Shown here: positions 37,412 to 45,563 of the stretch, piece after piece | Layout: each line of letters starts with the position of its first letter | Numbering within the stretch: position 1 is the stretch's first letter | NCBI RefSeq assembly: GCF_020832325.1 | Contig: NZ_JAFIEU010000044.1 | Span: 62,001 to 126,000 of the forward strand | Source: Lunatimonas sp. | GTDB lineage: Bacteria; Bacteroidota; Bacteroidia; Cytophagales; Cyclobacteriaceae | Direction of reading: 5' to 3' | DNA length: 64,000 bases | Program-made: the position numbers and the translations under genes | Notes under the pieces: model-generated | Databases searched by the model: none | The model's input: only the letters and a program-made list of their open reading frames with translations | What the model was told of the DNA's origin: nothing

Positions 37412-37891
37412 TCCAAAGGGACAAACCAGGAAGCTCCTGATCGCTAATTAATTCTGCTTTTCTCACACGGAGGCTCGTTTGGCAGCCTATTCCAGTGTGC
37501 TAGGACTGTTGTGGCCATTCGGAACCTTTGAAGTACGCTTTATTAGTAAAAAGTTATATGAAATTTTTTTGGATATATAATATTTTTAATAAATACAGTA
37601 GCTGTTTATAAAGCTTTTTTTTTGTAAAAGGAAAAATTTCGAAAGTCAGAAAATATCTTTTTTCCGATTAGGATTTACGAATTAATAATACCAAATTTGA
37701 GTAGTTCGGTAATTAATTTTGTCGTTTGCGAAAAACTCAGATAAAAGGTTATCATAGCTATCGACATTTTTATGGGGTTGGTTACTGATTTTGTGAAGAA
37801 ACGTTTAGTTTATCGTAATAAAAAGCCTAATATCCTAATTAGCCACAATGAATGTTCTATGTCGGACTACTAATGAAATTTGGTCATTTGT
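37412..37891. promoter_or_regulatory. AT-rich promoter region of the eCIS cluster
   Basis: A 480-base non-coding stretch, strongly AT-rich from about 37550 onward, with several A/T runs. TAATTTTG at 37714-37721 is an exact TAnnTTTG match and the best candidate -7 element. A TTTG at 37696-37699 is too close for a standard -33. No ORF of note, hairpin terminator or repeat was found. A long AT-rich leader before a large surface or secretion operon is often a target for silencing or multi-factor regulation, but nothing specific is visible. Confidence 0.4.
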
Positions 37892-38491
37892 ATGATTTTC
37901 GAAATTTTTCAAATACTGACCGAGCAGGTAAACCGCTACTTTCGAGAAGTCGGTTTAGACGATTCTGAAGTAGTTTTGGATAATATTGCTTTTGTGGATG
38001 GCCCAACCGATATGGCAGAAGCTATGCGGGATAAGGTAGTGATGAGCATGGTTAATTTTCAGGAAGAGCCCGCACTCAAAAATTTCCCCAATCATCTAAA
38101 AGGCGATAGTCAAACGGTCTATCGAAACCCGATTGTAAATATTCATGTATTTGCACTTTTCAGTGCAAACAGAACGCAGTATGCGCAAGCACTAAAGGAC
38201 GTTTCTGTAGTGATGGAATATTTTCAGTCCAAGAAGGTGTTTACACAGGCTAACACTTCCTACGACCGGGAAGTAAGTTCCATGGCATCCGTTGGTCCCT
38301 TCCGGTTTACGGTAGATTTATTTAGTCCTTCCTTTGAGGAGTTGAACTTTATATGGGGAACGCTCGGAGGCAGGCAATTGCCTTCGGTTCTATATAAAAT
38401 ATGCCTCTTGCCTATACAGTCTGGAAAAGCATCGGGAACAGGTCCATTAATAGAGACCGTAGAAAATTCACTCAAACACCGGGAGTCATGA
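37892..38491 (+). CDS. eCIS DUF4255 tail-terminator/cap protein
   Basis: Afp16/Pvc16-type protein that caps the tube and limits sheath length in extracellular contractile injection systems. The ATG at 37892 gives 199 residues starting MIFEIFQILTEQVN; a TTG at 37880 adds four. DUF4255 features are the N-terminal helix, FVDGPTDMAEAMRDKVVMSMVNFQEEP, YRNPIVNIHVFALFSANRTQYAQALKDVSVVMEYFQSKKVF (in part) and the late FELNFIWGTLGGRQLPSVLYK-like segment. It is the first gene of the cluster, and its stop overlaps the next gene's start by four bases (ATGA). Confidence 0.88.
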   Translation: MIFEIFQILTEQVNRYFREVGLDDSEVVLDNIAFVDGPTDMAEAMRDKVVMSMVNFQEEPALKNFPNHLKGDSQTVYRNPIVNIHVFALFSANRTQYAQALKDVSVVMEYFQSKKVFTQANTSYDREVSSMASVGPFRFTVDLFSPSFEELNFIWGTLGGRQLPSVLYKICLLPIQSGKASGTGPLIETVENSLKHRES

Positions 38492-39339
38492 CTGTCCTTG
38501 CATACCATACGCTCTTTTCTGTTCGGATTTTTCACCGGTTCTTTTTAGACTTGGGAGCAAGCAGCTTTGAGCAGTTGGACGATCGAGCCAGAGATCGGCA
38601 ATTGGAACGGTATGATTGGCGGCAATTTTTTTCCTGGATGCCTGTAGGAAATACGGCTCGGTTGCTAAAGGGCCACCAAATAGTCGTCAAATCCAGCCCT
38701 ACACGCTGGGATGCATTGATTCGAAGGGATTCAGAAAATATGCAGGAATCATTTATTCCTGTTTCCCCAGACCTTACGTTGGTTTTTGGGTTGTATTATA
38801 AAGACCCGTTTTTCGAGCACTACACCGAGATGCCTTTTCTTAGCGATGAGGCGATGGTTTGGTGCAATAATCTGGAGCGCTTTCCGCTTGGCGATGCGCA
38901 TAATCCGATTGCGGTGGAAGAGGATATATTTTTTAACGAGGGAATAATTGCTGATGCCAGTGTCAAAAGGTCACTTTGCGAACAGTTGGGGATCACTCTT
39001 TCCTCAGACTGCAAAGGCCTTTTGATTTTAACGATGCAAGGGCAGAGTGGTGCTTATAATATTCTGAATGGAAATGGTACCCTAAAGCAGACTCCGACTG
39101 ACTTTTACCTAAACTTCGCCAATAGAGCTACCTATTGGAGGTACGTAAAACCGGAAGCCGCATTTTCTGTAGAAACTACGGACGTAAAGCCCCTGACACG
39201 GGATGGCTTTGTACCCATCGATTTGGAGTCGGATTTTTCCGGTAGCCCGCAATGGCCCAGTGAACACCCCTTCCCGAATCCCGATATTCAATTCCTTAAA
39301 CGAGAAGGAGACAAGCTCATATCTGAAATCTATTTATAA
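38488..39339 (+). CDS. eCIS-associated protein of unknown function
   Basis: A 283-residue protein beginning MTVLAYHTLFSVRIFHRFFLD. The ATG at 38488 overlaps the stop of the DUF4255 gene, and the longer reading starting at 38401 runs back inside that gene, so the shorter start is chosen. There is no signal peptide. It is a mixed sequence with many aromatic residues and no motif I can name. Between the cap gene and the sheath gene, a structural or assembly role (cap adaptor, plug or chaperone) is likely. In Algoriphagus the injection system has cap-adaptor and plug components, but identity with one of these cannot be read from the sequence. Confidence 0.75.
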   Translation: MTVLAYHTLFSVRIFHRFFLDLGASSFEQLDDRARDRQLERYDWRQFFSWMPVGNTARLLKGHQIVVKSSPTRWDALIRRDSENMQESFIPVSPDLTLVFGLYYKDPFFEHYTEMPFLSDEAMVWCNNLERFPLGDAHNPIAVEEDIFFNEGIIADASVKRSLCEQLGITLSSDCKGLLILTMQGQSGAYNILNGNGTLKQTPTDFYLNFANRATYWRYVKPEAAFSVETTDVKPLTRDGFVPIDLESDFSGSPQWPSEHPFPNPDIQFLKREGDKLISEIYL

Positions 39340-39350
39340 TTCTAGGAATC

Positions 39351-41321
39351 ATGGCAACTAACTACAGAACCCCCGGCGTGTACATAGAGGAAATATCCAA
39401 ATTTCCTCCTTCTGTTGCACAAGTAGAAACAGCGATCCCGGCATTTATCGGCTATACCGAAAAGGCCAAGGCTCAGGAGGAGGACTCGTCCCATACCCTG
39501 ATCAATATTCCGACCAGAATCGTATCCATGCTCGAGTACGAGGGGTATTTTGGTGGTCCGGAAGCGGAAATCGGTATTCAGGTTACAGTGCGTGAGCAGA
39601 GTGGCGACAGAAGTATCTTGGTAGAAGCCCCTGATTCGGATGATAAATCGCCCTTTCTGATGTACTATTCGATGCAGGCCTACTTTGCCAACGGAGGAGG
39701 ACCTTGCTATATAGTTTCCGTGGGAGTATATGAGGATGCACCGGATGTGGACCCTGTTACGCGTGCGGCCTTGGTTACGGGTTTAGAGGCGCTGGAAAAG
39801 GAAGATGAGCCTACGCTCATTTTGTTTCCCGATGCTACCTCCTTACCCGATTCAGCCGATTTTTATGCGGTGTACAACAGTGCACTTACTCAGTGCCGCA
39901 AGCTAGGTGACCGATTTGCCATTATCGATACCTATACCGATCACCTTGCTACAGAGATAGGAGCTCCGGAAGGAGTCCGGGATATGATTACGTCGGAAAT
40001 TGAATACAGAAAGTATGGGGCTGTATATTATCCGTATCTGGAAACCATCCTAAACTATGCCTACGATCCCGAAGAAATTACAATTAGCCATACCGTGGTG
40101 GATTCCACCCCGGTGACAGATATCTTGGATGAAGTGGACGATATTATGTCGGAAGGCGACGGCATAATAGCTGGTATACCTGCCCAGGTAGCGGCGATTA
40201 CCGATGCAAATACAGCATTGCAGGCGCTTGATGACGCCGATGCCTTCACTAACCGGAATTCCGTTGTAGATTCCTTGGGTGAATTAGCTACCATGCTTTC
40301 AGAATATAGCGATCTGATGCAGGAGATCGTCGACAACGCCAACAACGTAGCAGCCATGGCTGTTTCTGATGCGGATCTTGCAGATGCGGCGGCAGATGCG
40401 GCTTCGGCTGTTGCCGCTGAATTGGAATCAGATGCAGATCTGGGCACACTCATTCAAACACTCACGGATCAACAGGCGAGTATTACCGGCGCTGCGGATG
40501 GGGCCGAGGTAAAAACAGCCTCCGCCGATGCTTTGGCAGCCATCAACGCCGCCAATGTAGCCACTTTGCTCCAGGGCATCATGGATTTGGTTGACCCTGC
40601 ATTGGTAGATGCACTTTTGGATATTGAAGACATGGATATGGAGTCTGATGGTGTATTAGACGGAATGTCGATGAGTGAAATAGAAGAAGTGGATAGTGCG
40701 ACCTACAACAAAATAAAATCGGGGATCAATAAACTGAAGGTAGTACTGCCGCCCTCGGCAATTGTGGCAGGTGTATACGCAAGGGTTGATGGAACTCGGG
40801 GAGTCTGGCAGGCCCCTGCAAATGTGTCCCTCAATTATGTGGTTAAGCCAACTGTAAAGGTAACCAACGAAATGCAGGACAGGCTCAATGTGGATACTAC
40901 CTCTGGCAAGTCCATCAACGCGATAAGGTCATTTACCGGCAAAGGTACACTTATTTGGGGTGCCCGTACCTTGGCTGGAAACGATAATGAGTGGCGTTAT
41001 GTGCCGGTTAGGAGATTCTTTAACATGGTGGAAGAGTCGGTAAAAAAAGCAACCGAACAATTTGTCTTTGAACCCAACGATGCCAATACCTGGGTGAAGG
41101 TGCGGGCGATGATTGAGAATTTTTTGGTATTGCAGTGGCGGGCCGGAGCATTGGCAGGAGCCAAGCCGGAGCATGCATTTTATGTTCGGGTAGGCCTGGG
41201 ACAAACGATGACGGCACTTGACATTCTGGAGGGCCGCATGAACGTAGAAATCGGCATGGCAGCCGTCCGACCAGCTGAATTTATCATTTTGAAATTTTCG
41301 CATAAAATGCAGGAGTCATAA
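39351..41321 (+). CDS. eCIS contractile sheath with acidic insertion
   Basis: Sheath subunit (Afp2/Pvc2 type) whose contraction drives the inner tube. It has 656 residues. The N-terminus TPGVYIEEISKFPPSVAQVETAIPAFIGYTEKA is the classic phage/eCIS sheath start, and the C-terminal half has TRGVWQAPANVSL, INAIRSFTGKGTLIWGARTL and WRYVPVRRFFNMVEESVKKAT, all conserved. An insertion of about 220 residues (about 235-455) is extremely rich in Ala and Asp, with almost no Lys or Arg. It is likely helical and surface-exposed on the sheath. Only one sheath gene exists here, while Afp/PVC have two or three, so a single subunit type must build the sheath. Confidence 0.93.
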   Translation: MATNYRTPGVYIEEISKFPPSVAQVETAIPAFIGYTEKAKAQEEDSSHTLINIPTRIVSMLEYEGYFGGPEAEIGIQVTVREQSGDRSILVEAPDSDDKSPFLMYYSMQAYFANGGGPCYIVSVGVYEDAPDVDPVTRAALVTGLEALEKEDEPTLILFPDATSLPDSADFYAVYNSALTQCRKLGDRFAIIDTYTDHLATEIGAPEGVRDMITSEIEYRKYGAVYYPYLETILNYAYDPEEITISHTVVDSTPVTDILDEVDDIMSEGDGIIAGIPAQVAAITDANTALQALDDADAFTNRNSVVDSLGELATMLSEYSDLMQEIVDNANNVAAMAVSDADLADAAADAASAVAAELESDADLGTLIQTLTDQQASITGAADGAEVKTASADALAAINAANVATLLQGIMDLVDPALVDALLDIEDMDMESDGVLDGMSMSEIEEVDSATYNKIKSGINKLKVVLPPSAIVAGVYARVDGTRGVWQAPANVSLNYVVKPTVKVTNEMQDRLNVDTTSGKSINAIRSFTGKGTLIWGARTLAGNDNEWRYVPVRRFFNMVEESVKKATEQFVFEPNDANTWVKVRAMIENFLVLQWRAGALAGAKPEHAFYVRVGLGQTMTALDILEGRMNVEIGMAAVRPAEFIILKFSHKMQES

Positions 41322-41348
41322 GAGGTTTCACTATAAATCATTTCAATC

Positions 41349-41777
41349 ATGAGTTATCCATTGTCAAAGTTTCATTTCTCCGTTGATTGGGGAGGAACAA
41401 AAATTGGTTTTACGGAAGTGTCCGGACTGGATGTGGAAACCGAGGTCATCGAATACCGTCATGGGGCTAGTCCCGAGTACAGCAAAGTCAAAATGCCAGG
41501 TCTTCAGAAGTTCAGCAACATTACGCTAAAGCGAGGCACATTTAAGAGCGATAACGAATTCTATGCGTGGTGGAATTCTGTATCACTTAACCAAATCGAA
41601 CGAAGAGATATCACCATCAACCTGCTAAACGAAGAGCACGAGCCGGTAGTGAGTTGGAAGGTTAAAAATGCGTGGCCTACAAAAGTACAATCGACGGACT
41701 TAAAGGCAGACGGTAACGAAGTAGCCATCGAGTCAATGGAGTTGGTTCACGAAGGGCTAAGCATTCAAAACGACTGA
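41349..41777 (+). CDS. eCIS inner-tube protein (Afp1-type)
   Basis: A 142-residue Hcp/gp19-type subunit forming the hollow inner tube. Conserved elements are PLSKFHFSVDWGGTKIGFTEVSGLD, EYRHGASPEYSKVKMPGLQKFSNITLKRG, WWNSV and the LLNEEHEPVVSWKVKNAWPTKVQ strand pair. It is shorter and closer to the main Afp1 type than the next gene, and the two are homologous. It follows the sheath gene by 27 bases. The main tube should consist of many copies of this subunit. Confidence 0.93.
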   Translation: MSYPLSKFHFSVDWGGTKIGFTEVSGLDVETEVIEYRHGASPEYSKVKMPGLQKFSNITLKRGTFKSDNEFYAWWNSVSLNQIERRDITINLLNEEHEPVVSWKVKNAWPTKVQSTDLKADGNEVAIESMELVHEGLSIQND

Positions 41778-41779
41778 TC

Positions 41780-42223
41780 ATGACGAATAACTATCCTCCT
41801 GTAGGCTTTCATTTCAGTGTCGAGTTCACCGGCATGGATGGGGAGACGGCAGATTCTCAGTTTCAGTCCGTTTCTGGGCTTTCCGTGAGTATCGACACCG
41901 AGGAAATAGCAGAGGGAGGAGAAAACCGGTTTAAATACAAATTGCCCGTGCGAACGAAACACGCCAATCTGGTGCTAAAGAGAGGACTTCGGGTAAATTC
42001 TAAGTTAATCGACTGGTGCATGGACAGCTTTGAGAACTTTGAGTTCGAGCTGCGGGATTTGACCATCAAGCTTTTAAACGAAGAACATGAACCTCTAATG
42101 ACATGGAATGTGGTCCATGCGTTTCCGATAAAGTGGGAAGTGGATGAGTTTAACGCGCAGGAAAGCAAGCTTGTAGTCGAAACCATTGAATTGGCTTACC
42201 AATACTGTAAAACCCTGTCCTGA
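41780..42223 (+). CDS. eCIS tube initiator protein (Afp5-type)
   Basis: A 147-residue paralogue of the preceding tube protein. It shares FHFSVEF, VSGLSVSIDTEEI, HANLVLKRGL and LLNEEHEPLMTWNVVHAFPIKW. It has a more acidic N-terminal half and lacks the EYRHG motif of the main tube subunit. In Afp/PVC a second tube-type protein of this kind forms the first ring, joining tube and spike/baseplate. The stop (TGA at 42221-42223) overlaps the next small ORF by one base. Confidence 0.9.
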   Translation: MTNNYPPVGFHFSVEFTGMDGETADSQFQSVSGLSVSIDTEEIAEGGENRFKYKLPVRTKHANLVLKRGLRVNSKLIDWCMDSFENFEFELRDLTIKLLNEEHEPLMTWNVVHAFPIKWEVDEFNAQESKLVVETIELAYQYCKTLS

Positions 42224-42387
42224 TGCCCATAGAAATTAAAGAGCTCACGATTCGTATCCATGTCGCCGACGGTGGGGAAGGTCAGCGTCCCAATCGGCCC
42301 GGGGGTACTCAGGAAGACGGAAATAAAAAAAAGGCTGAACTGATGGAGGATTTGATGGAAGTTTTGAGACTTCAAAAAGAACGGTAA
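42223..42387 (+). CDS. Small DUF5908-like eCIS protein
   Basis: A 54-codon ORF beginning MPIEIKELTIRIHVADGGEG, a start typical of the DUF5908 family of short eCIS-associated proteins. The middle is Gly/Pro/Asn-rich and hydrophilic, and the C-terminus (KKAELMEDLMEVLRLQKER) should form one amphipathic helix. The start shares one base with the tube gene stop, and the next gene begins four bases after its stop, so it sits in a fully packed operon. The family function is unknown; its fixed place next to the baseplate hub suggests a structural or assembly role. It is too short to be found by usual length cut-offs. Confidence 0.78.
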   Translation: MPIEIKELTIRIHVADGGEGQRPNRPGGTQEDGNKKKAELMEDLMEVLRLQKER

Positions 42388-42391
42388 AGTC

Positions 42392-43072
42392 ATGTCGGAA
42401 GGCAAGTTGGAAAAACTAAGAGTGGTCGCATACAGTGATCCTAAGTTCAACAATAAAGTGGGGGACGGAGAGTTTTCTACATTGTTGAACCCGGAAAAGT
42501 ACGTGTATACCTACAAAATCGAACAGGATGCACAGCAAGCAACCGGCACTAGCGCAGCTTCTCCGCGCTTTAACAAGAAGCTTCCCGAGGAATTGCAGAT
42601 AGATTTTGTGTTTGACCGAACAGGTATTATTCCAGAACGTCCACGGACAGCCGATGGAATCATCGATGATCTGGAGAAATTCAAAAAGGTAGTATTGGAT
42701 TACAACGGGGACCAACACAAACCCAATTATGTGATGATCTCCTGGGGCAGCCTCCTGTTCAAAGGATCGCTCACCGAGATGAACGTGGAATTTAAACTCT
42801 TTCGGTCTGACGGAACCCCCCTGCGTGCGGTTGCCAAAGCCAAATTCAAGGGGTTCGTCGAGGATGACCTGAGGGTTGCCAAGGAAAATAACCAATCTCC
42901 TGATCTGACCCATTACCGGGTGGTTCGCGCGGGCGAATCCTTGCCGCTAATGGCCTTTCAGATCTACGGGGATGCTTCTTATTACTTGGAAGTGGTCAAA
43001 GCAAACAAGCTGTTGGATTTTAGAAACCTTCAGCCAGGTCAGGAAATTTACTTTCCTCCCATTAAAAAGTAA
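42392..43072 (+). CDS. eCIS baseplate protein with LysM domain (Afp7-type)
   Basis: A 226-residue baseplate component. The N-terminal 160 residues match Afp7/gp53-like proteins (FSTLLNPEKYVYTYKIEQDA, KLPEELQIDFVFDRTGI, YVMISWGSLLFKGSL). Residues about 175-226 form a LysM domain (HYRVVRAGESLPLMAFQIYGDASYYLEV, NKLLDFRNLQPGQEIYFPP). In eCIS baseplates the LysM part clamps the tube-hub junction rather than peptidoglycan. It is followed five bases later by the spike gene. Confidence 0.9.
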   Translation: MSEGKLEKLRVVAYSDPKFNNKVGDGEFSTLLNPEKYVYTYKIEQDAQQATGTSAASPRFNKKLPEELQIDFVFDRTGIIPERPRTADGIIDDLEKFKKVVLDYNGDQHKPNYVMISWGSLLFKGSLTEMNVEFKLFRSDGTPLRAVAKAKFKGFVEDDLRVAKENNQSPDLTHYRVVRAGESLPLMAFQIYGDASYYLEVVKANKLLDFRNLQPGQEIYFPPIKK

Positions 43073-43077
43073 TAGGT

Positions 43078-44823
43078 ATGAGTTCTGGAAGATTGTTGTC
43101 GGCAGCAGAAAGCATGGATCTTGTATCCCATACGATCAAGGTGGATGGTACCGAACTGCCGGCATCCATACAGGTTCTAGCTGTCGTGATCCATAAGGAG
43201 CTAAATCGTGTACCCTATGCCAAGCTTACGATATTGGACGGAGATCCATCCTTATCCGATTTTCCGGTTAGCAACGAATCCCTTTTTCTTCCGGGAGCAG
43301 AAGTCTCGGTTTTTTTAGGATACCATGGTGCCACGGATCGGATATTTCAGGGAATTGTTATTTCCCAGCGAGTTCGTATTCGAGAGGGGGGAAGCCAACT
43401 CATGGTGGAGTGCCGAGATGCCGCTACCAAGATGACATCGACCCGTCGTAGTGGATACTTTTACGATAATAAGGACAGTGAGGTGATGGAATCGCTTATC
43501 ACTCGGAATGGATTGTCTGCGACGATTGAAGATACCGCTTATGCTCATCCAGAATTGATACAATACCATTGTTCAGACTGGGATTTTATGGTCACTCGAG
43601 CCCAAGCCAATGGGATGGTTTGTGCGGTGGACGGAGGGGAGATTTCGATCAAAAAGCCCAATTTGGATCAAGAGAGTACCGGTACAGCAAGTTTCGGAAG
43701 TAACATCTTGGAATTCGATGCCGAGATGGATGGGCGAAATCAATACCCCGAGGTCAATGCCCAGGGATGGAGTTTGACCGATCAAAGAATAGTACATGTA
43801 GAAGGAGCTGACCCTAGTTTGGCACTGAATGGTAATCTATCTGTGGCAACGTTGGCTGAATCTATGAAGCACGAAACGCTGGAGTTGAAACACGGTGGAA
43901 AGCTAGGCGACGTGCAGCTGCAGGAGTGGGCAAACGCCAAATGGCTGTTCCAACAGCTTGCCAAAACACGGGGACGTGTCCGAGTACAGGGTGTGTCACA
44001 GGTGATTCCGGGAGGTCTGATCACCCTGGAGGGTGTGGGAGATCGTTTCAGTGGGGATGTCTTTGTAAGTGGCGTATTTCACCAATTCGCCGAAGGAAAC
44101 TGGACCGTAGACATTCAGTTTGGCATGAATCCGGAGTGGTTTTCGGAATCTCATAACATTCACGCTGCGCCAGCATCAGGGTTGTACGCTGCGATCCGGG
44201 GTTTGCAAACCGGAGTGGTTACTCAGCTACAGGATGACCCCGAGGCAGAAGAACGAATCATGGTGCGGATTCCCATAATCAATGAGCAAGAACAGGGAAT
44301 TTGGTGTCGATGGAGCAGCTTGGATGCAGGTTCAGAAAGGGGCATGGTATTCAGGCCGGAGATTGGGGATGAGGTGATCGTAGGGTTTATAAACGAAGAC
44401 CCCAATCAGGCGGTAGTTTTGGGGATGCTTCCTAGCAGTGCACATCCTACACCTATTGCTGCAACGGACGACAATCATGAAAAGGGATATGTTAGCAGAA
44501 GTGGTCTGCAATTGCTGTTTGACGACGAGAAAAAATCCGTCAAACTGGAAACGCCAAATGGAAAGCAAATTACAATTAGCGAACAAGACGATGTCCTTAC
44601 CCTGAAGGATGATCACGGTCATCAAATTACACTTTCGGAGGATGGCATTGCCCTAGAAAGCAGTAAAGATATTACGCTTAAAAGTACAGGCGATATTGTA
44701 TTGGAAGGCAACAACGTGACGCTTATGGCCCAAGCACAATTTAAAGCCGAAGGAAATAGCGGTGCGGAAGTTACAACCTCCGGGGCAGCGGTGTTGAAGG
44801 GGTCCATCGTTCAAATTAATTAA
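43078..44823 (+). CDS. eCIS spike protein, VgrG/Afp8-type
   Basis: Central spike that starts the tube and pierces the target membrane. It has 581 residues. The gp27-like hub comprises roughly residues 1-370 (for example VVIHKELNRVPYAKLTILDGD and LMVECRDAATKMTSTRRSGYF). A gp5-type OB domain follows at about 378-460 (TGVVTQLQDDPEAEERIMVRIP, RGMVFRPEIGDEVIVGF, NQAVVLGMLPSS). The C-terminus has repeated short beta strands (KSVKLETPNGKQITISE, DITLKSTGDIVLEGNNVTL), a triple-stranded needle. The PAAR tip gene follows 16 bases downstream, as expected. No extra effector domain is fused to it. Confidence 0.94.
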   Translation: MSSGRLLSAAESMDLVSHTIKVDGTELPASIQVLAVVIHKELNRVPYAKLTILDGDPSLSDFPVSNESLFLPGAEVSVFLGYHGATDRIFQGIVISQRVRIREGGSQLMVECRDAATKMTSTRRSGYFYDNKDSEVMESLITRNGLSATIEDTAYAHPELIQYHCSDWDFMVTRAQANGMVCAVDGGEISIKKPNLDQESTGTASFGSNILEFDAEMDGRNQYPEVNAQGWSLTDQRIVHVEGADPSLALNGNLSVATLAESMKHETLELKHGGKLGDVQLQEWANAKWLFQQLAKTRGRVRVQGVSQVIPGGLITLEGVGDRFSGDVFVSGVFHQFAEGNWTVDIQFGMNPEWFSESHNIHAAPASGLYAAIRGLQTGVVTQLQDDPEAEERIMVRIPIINEQEQGIWCRWSSLDAGSERGMVFRPEIGDEVIVGFINEDPNQAVVLGMLPSSAHPTPIAATDDNHEKGYVSRSGLQLLFDDEKKSVKLETPNGKQITISEQDDVLTLKDDHGHQITLSEDGIALESSKDITLKSTGDIVLEGNNVTLMAQAQFKAEGNSGAEVTTSGAAVLKGSIVQIN

Positions 44824-44839
44824 ATCTAAGTCAATAGAA

Positions 44840-45130
44840 ATGGGAAGCCCCGCTGCAAGAATCACCGATATGCATGTATGCCCGATGACAACCGGGACCG
44901 TGCCGCATGTGGGAGGACCGATATTGCCTCCAGGAGAACCAACAGTTTTGATAGGGGGGATGCCTGCTGCGCGGGTGGGAGATATGGCTACCTGTACCGG
45001 GCCTCCCGATAGTATCGTGGCTGGATCTGCTACGGTCTTGATAGGAGGGATGCCTGCCGCACGGATGGGCGACAGTACGGCGCACGGGGGAACAATCCTT
45101 GCCGGGGAGCCTACGGTGTTAATCGGATAA
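44840..45130 (+). CDS. PAAR-repeat spike tip (Afp10-type)
   Basis: A 96-residue PAAR protein that sharpens the spike. It has the repeated PAAR(I/V)(T/G)D motifs: SPAARITDMHVCP, GGMPAARVGDMATC and GGMPAARMGDSTAHGG, with spaced His and Cys that usually hold a metal at the tip. No extension domain is fused, so any payload must be carried elsewhere, for example in the tube. The gene lies between the spike and gp25-like genes. Confidence 0.94.
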   Translation: MGSPAARITDMHVCPMTTGTVPHVGGPILPPGEPTVLIGGMPAARVGDMATCTGPPDSIVAGSATVLIGGMPAARMGDSTAHGGTILAGEPTVLIG

Positions 45131-45145
45131 GTAATTGAGAGGACT

Positions 45146-45556
45146 ATGGAAAATGAACAGGCGTTTTTGGGTAGGGGATGGAGTTTTCCTCCATCATTTG
45201 ACTACAACTTGGGTGAAGTAAGCCTGCTTAACGGTGAAGCAGATATCGAGAGCAGCTTGGAAATTTTACTTTCTACCAAGTTAGGAGAACGGATCATGCA
45301 GCCATCCTTTGGGTGCCAATTGGATGAACTACAGTTCAGTCCGCTAAATCGGACTACCATCACCTACGTGGCAGACTTGATCGAGACGGCAATTCTCTAT
45401 CACGAACCTCGGATCGGTGTAGAAAAAATCAACATGTCCGAAGCGCCCGGTCAGGTGGGTATCATCCTTATCGAATTGCACTATATCATCCGAGCGACGA
45501 ATTCCCGCAAGAACATGGTGTACCCTTTTTATAAACTAGAAGCAAACGCAAGGTAA
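45146..45556 (+). CDS. eCIS gp25-like baseplate wedge (Afp9-type)
   Basis: A 136-residue GPW/gp25 protein. Conserved parts are GRGWSFPPSFD, ESSLEILLSTKLGERIMQPSFGCQL near residue 30-55, and the closing strand pair LIELHYIIRATNSRKNMVYPF. In phage T4 and T6SS the homologue connects sheath and baseplate and starts sheath polymerisation. It lies seven bases before the first large baseplate gene. Confidence 0.93.
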   Translation: MENEQAFLGRGWSFPPSFDYNLGEVSLLNGEADIESSLEILLSTKLGERIMQPSFGCQLDELQFSPLNRTTITYVADLIETAILYHEPRIGVEKINMSEAPGQVGIILIELHYIIRATNSRKNMVYPFYKLEANAR

Positions 45557-45563
45557 CCCAGTT

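Noticed and set aside
40061-40453. Antisense Ser/Ala-rich ORF opposite the sheath insertion
   Set aside because: Produced by the biased composition of the sheath insertion; no start context or neighbours support it.
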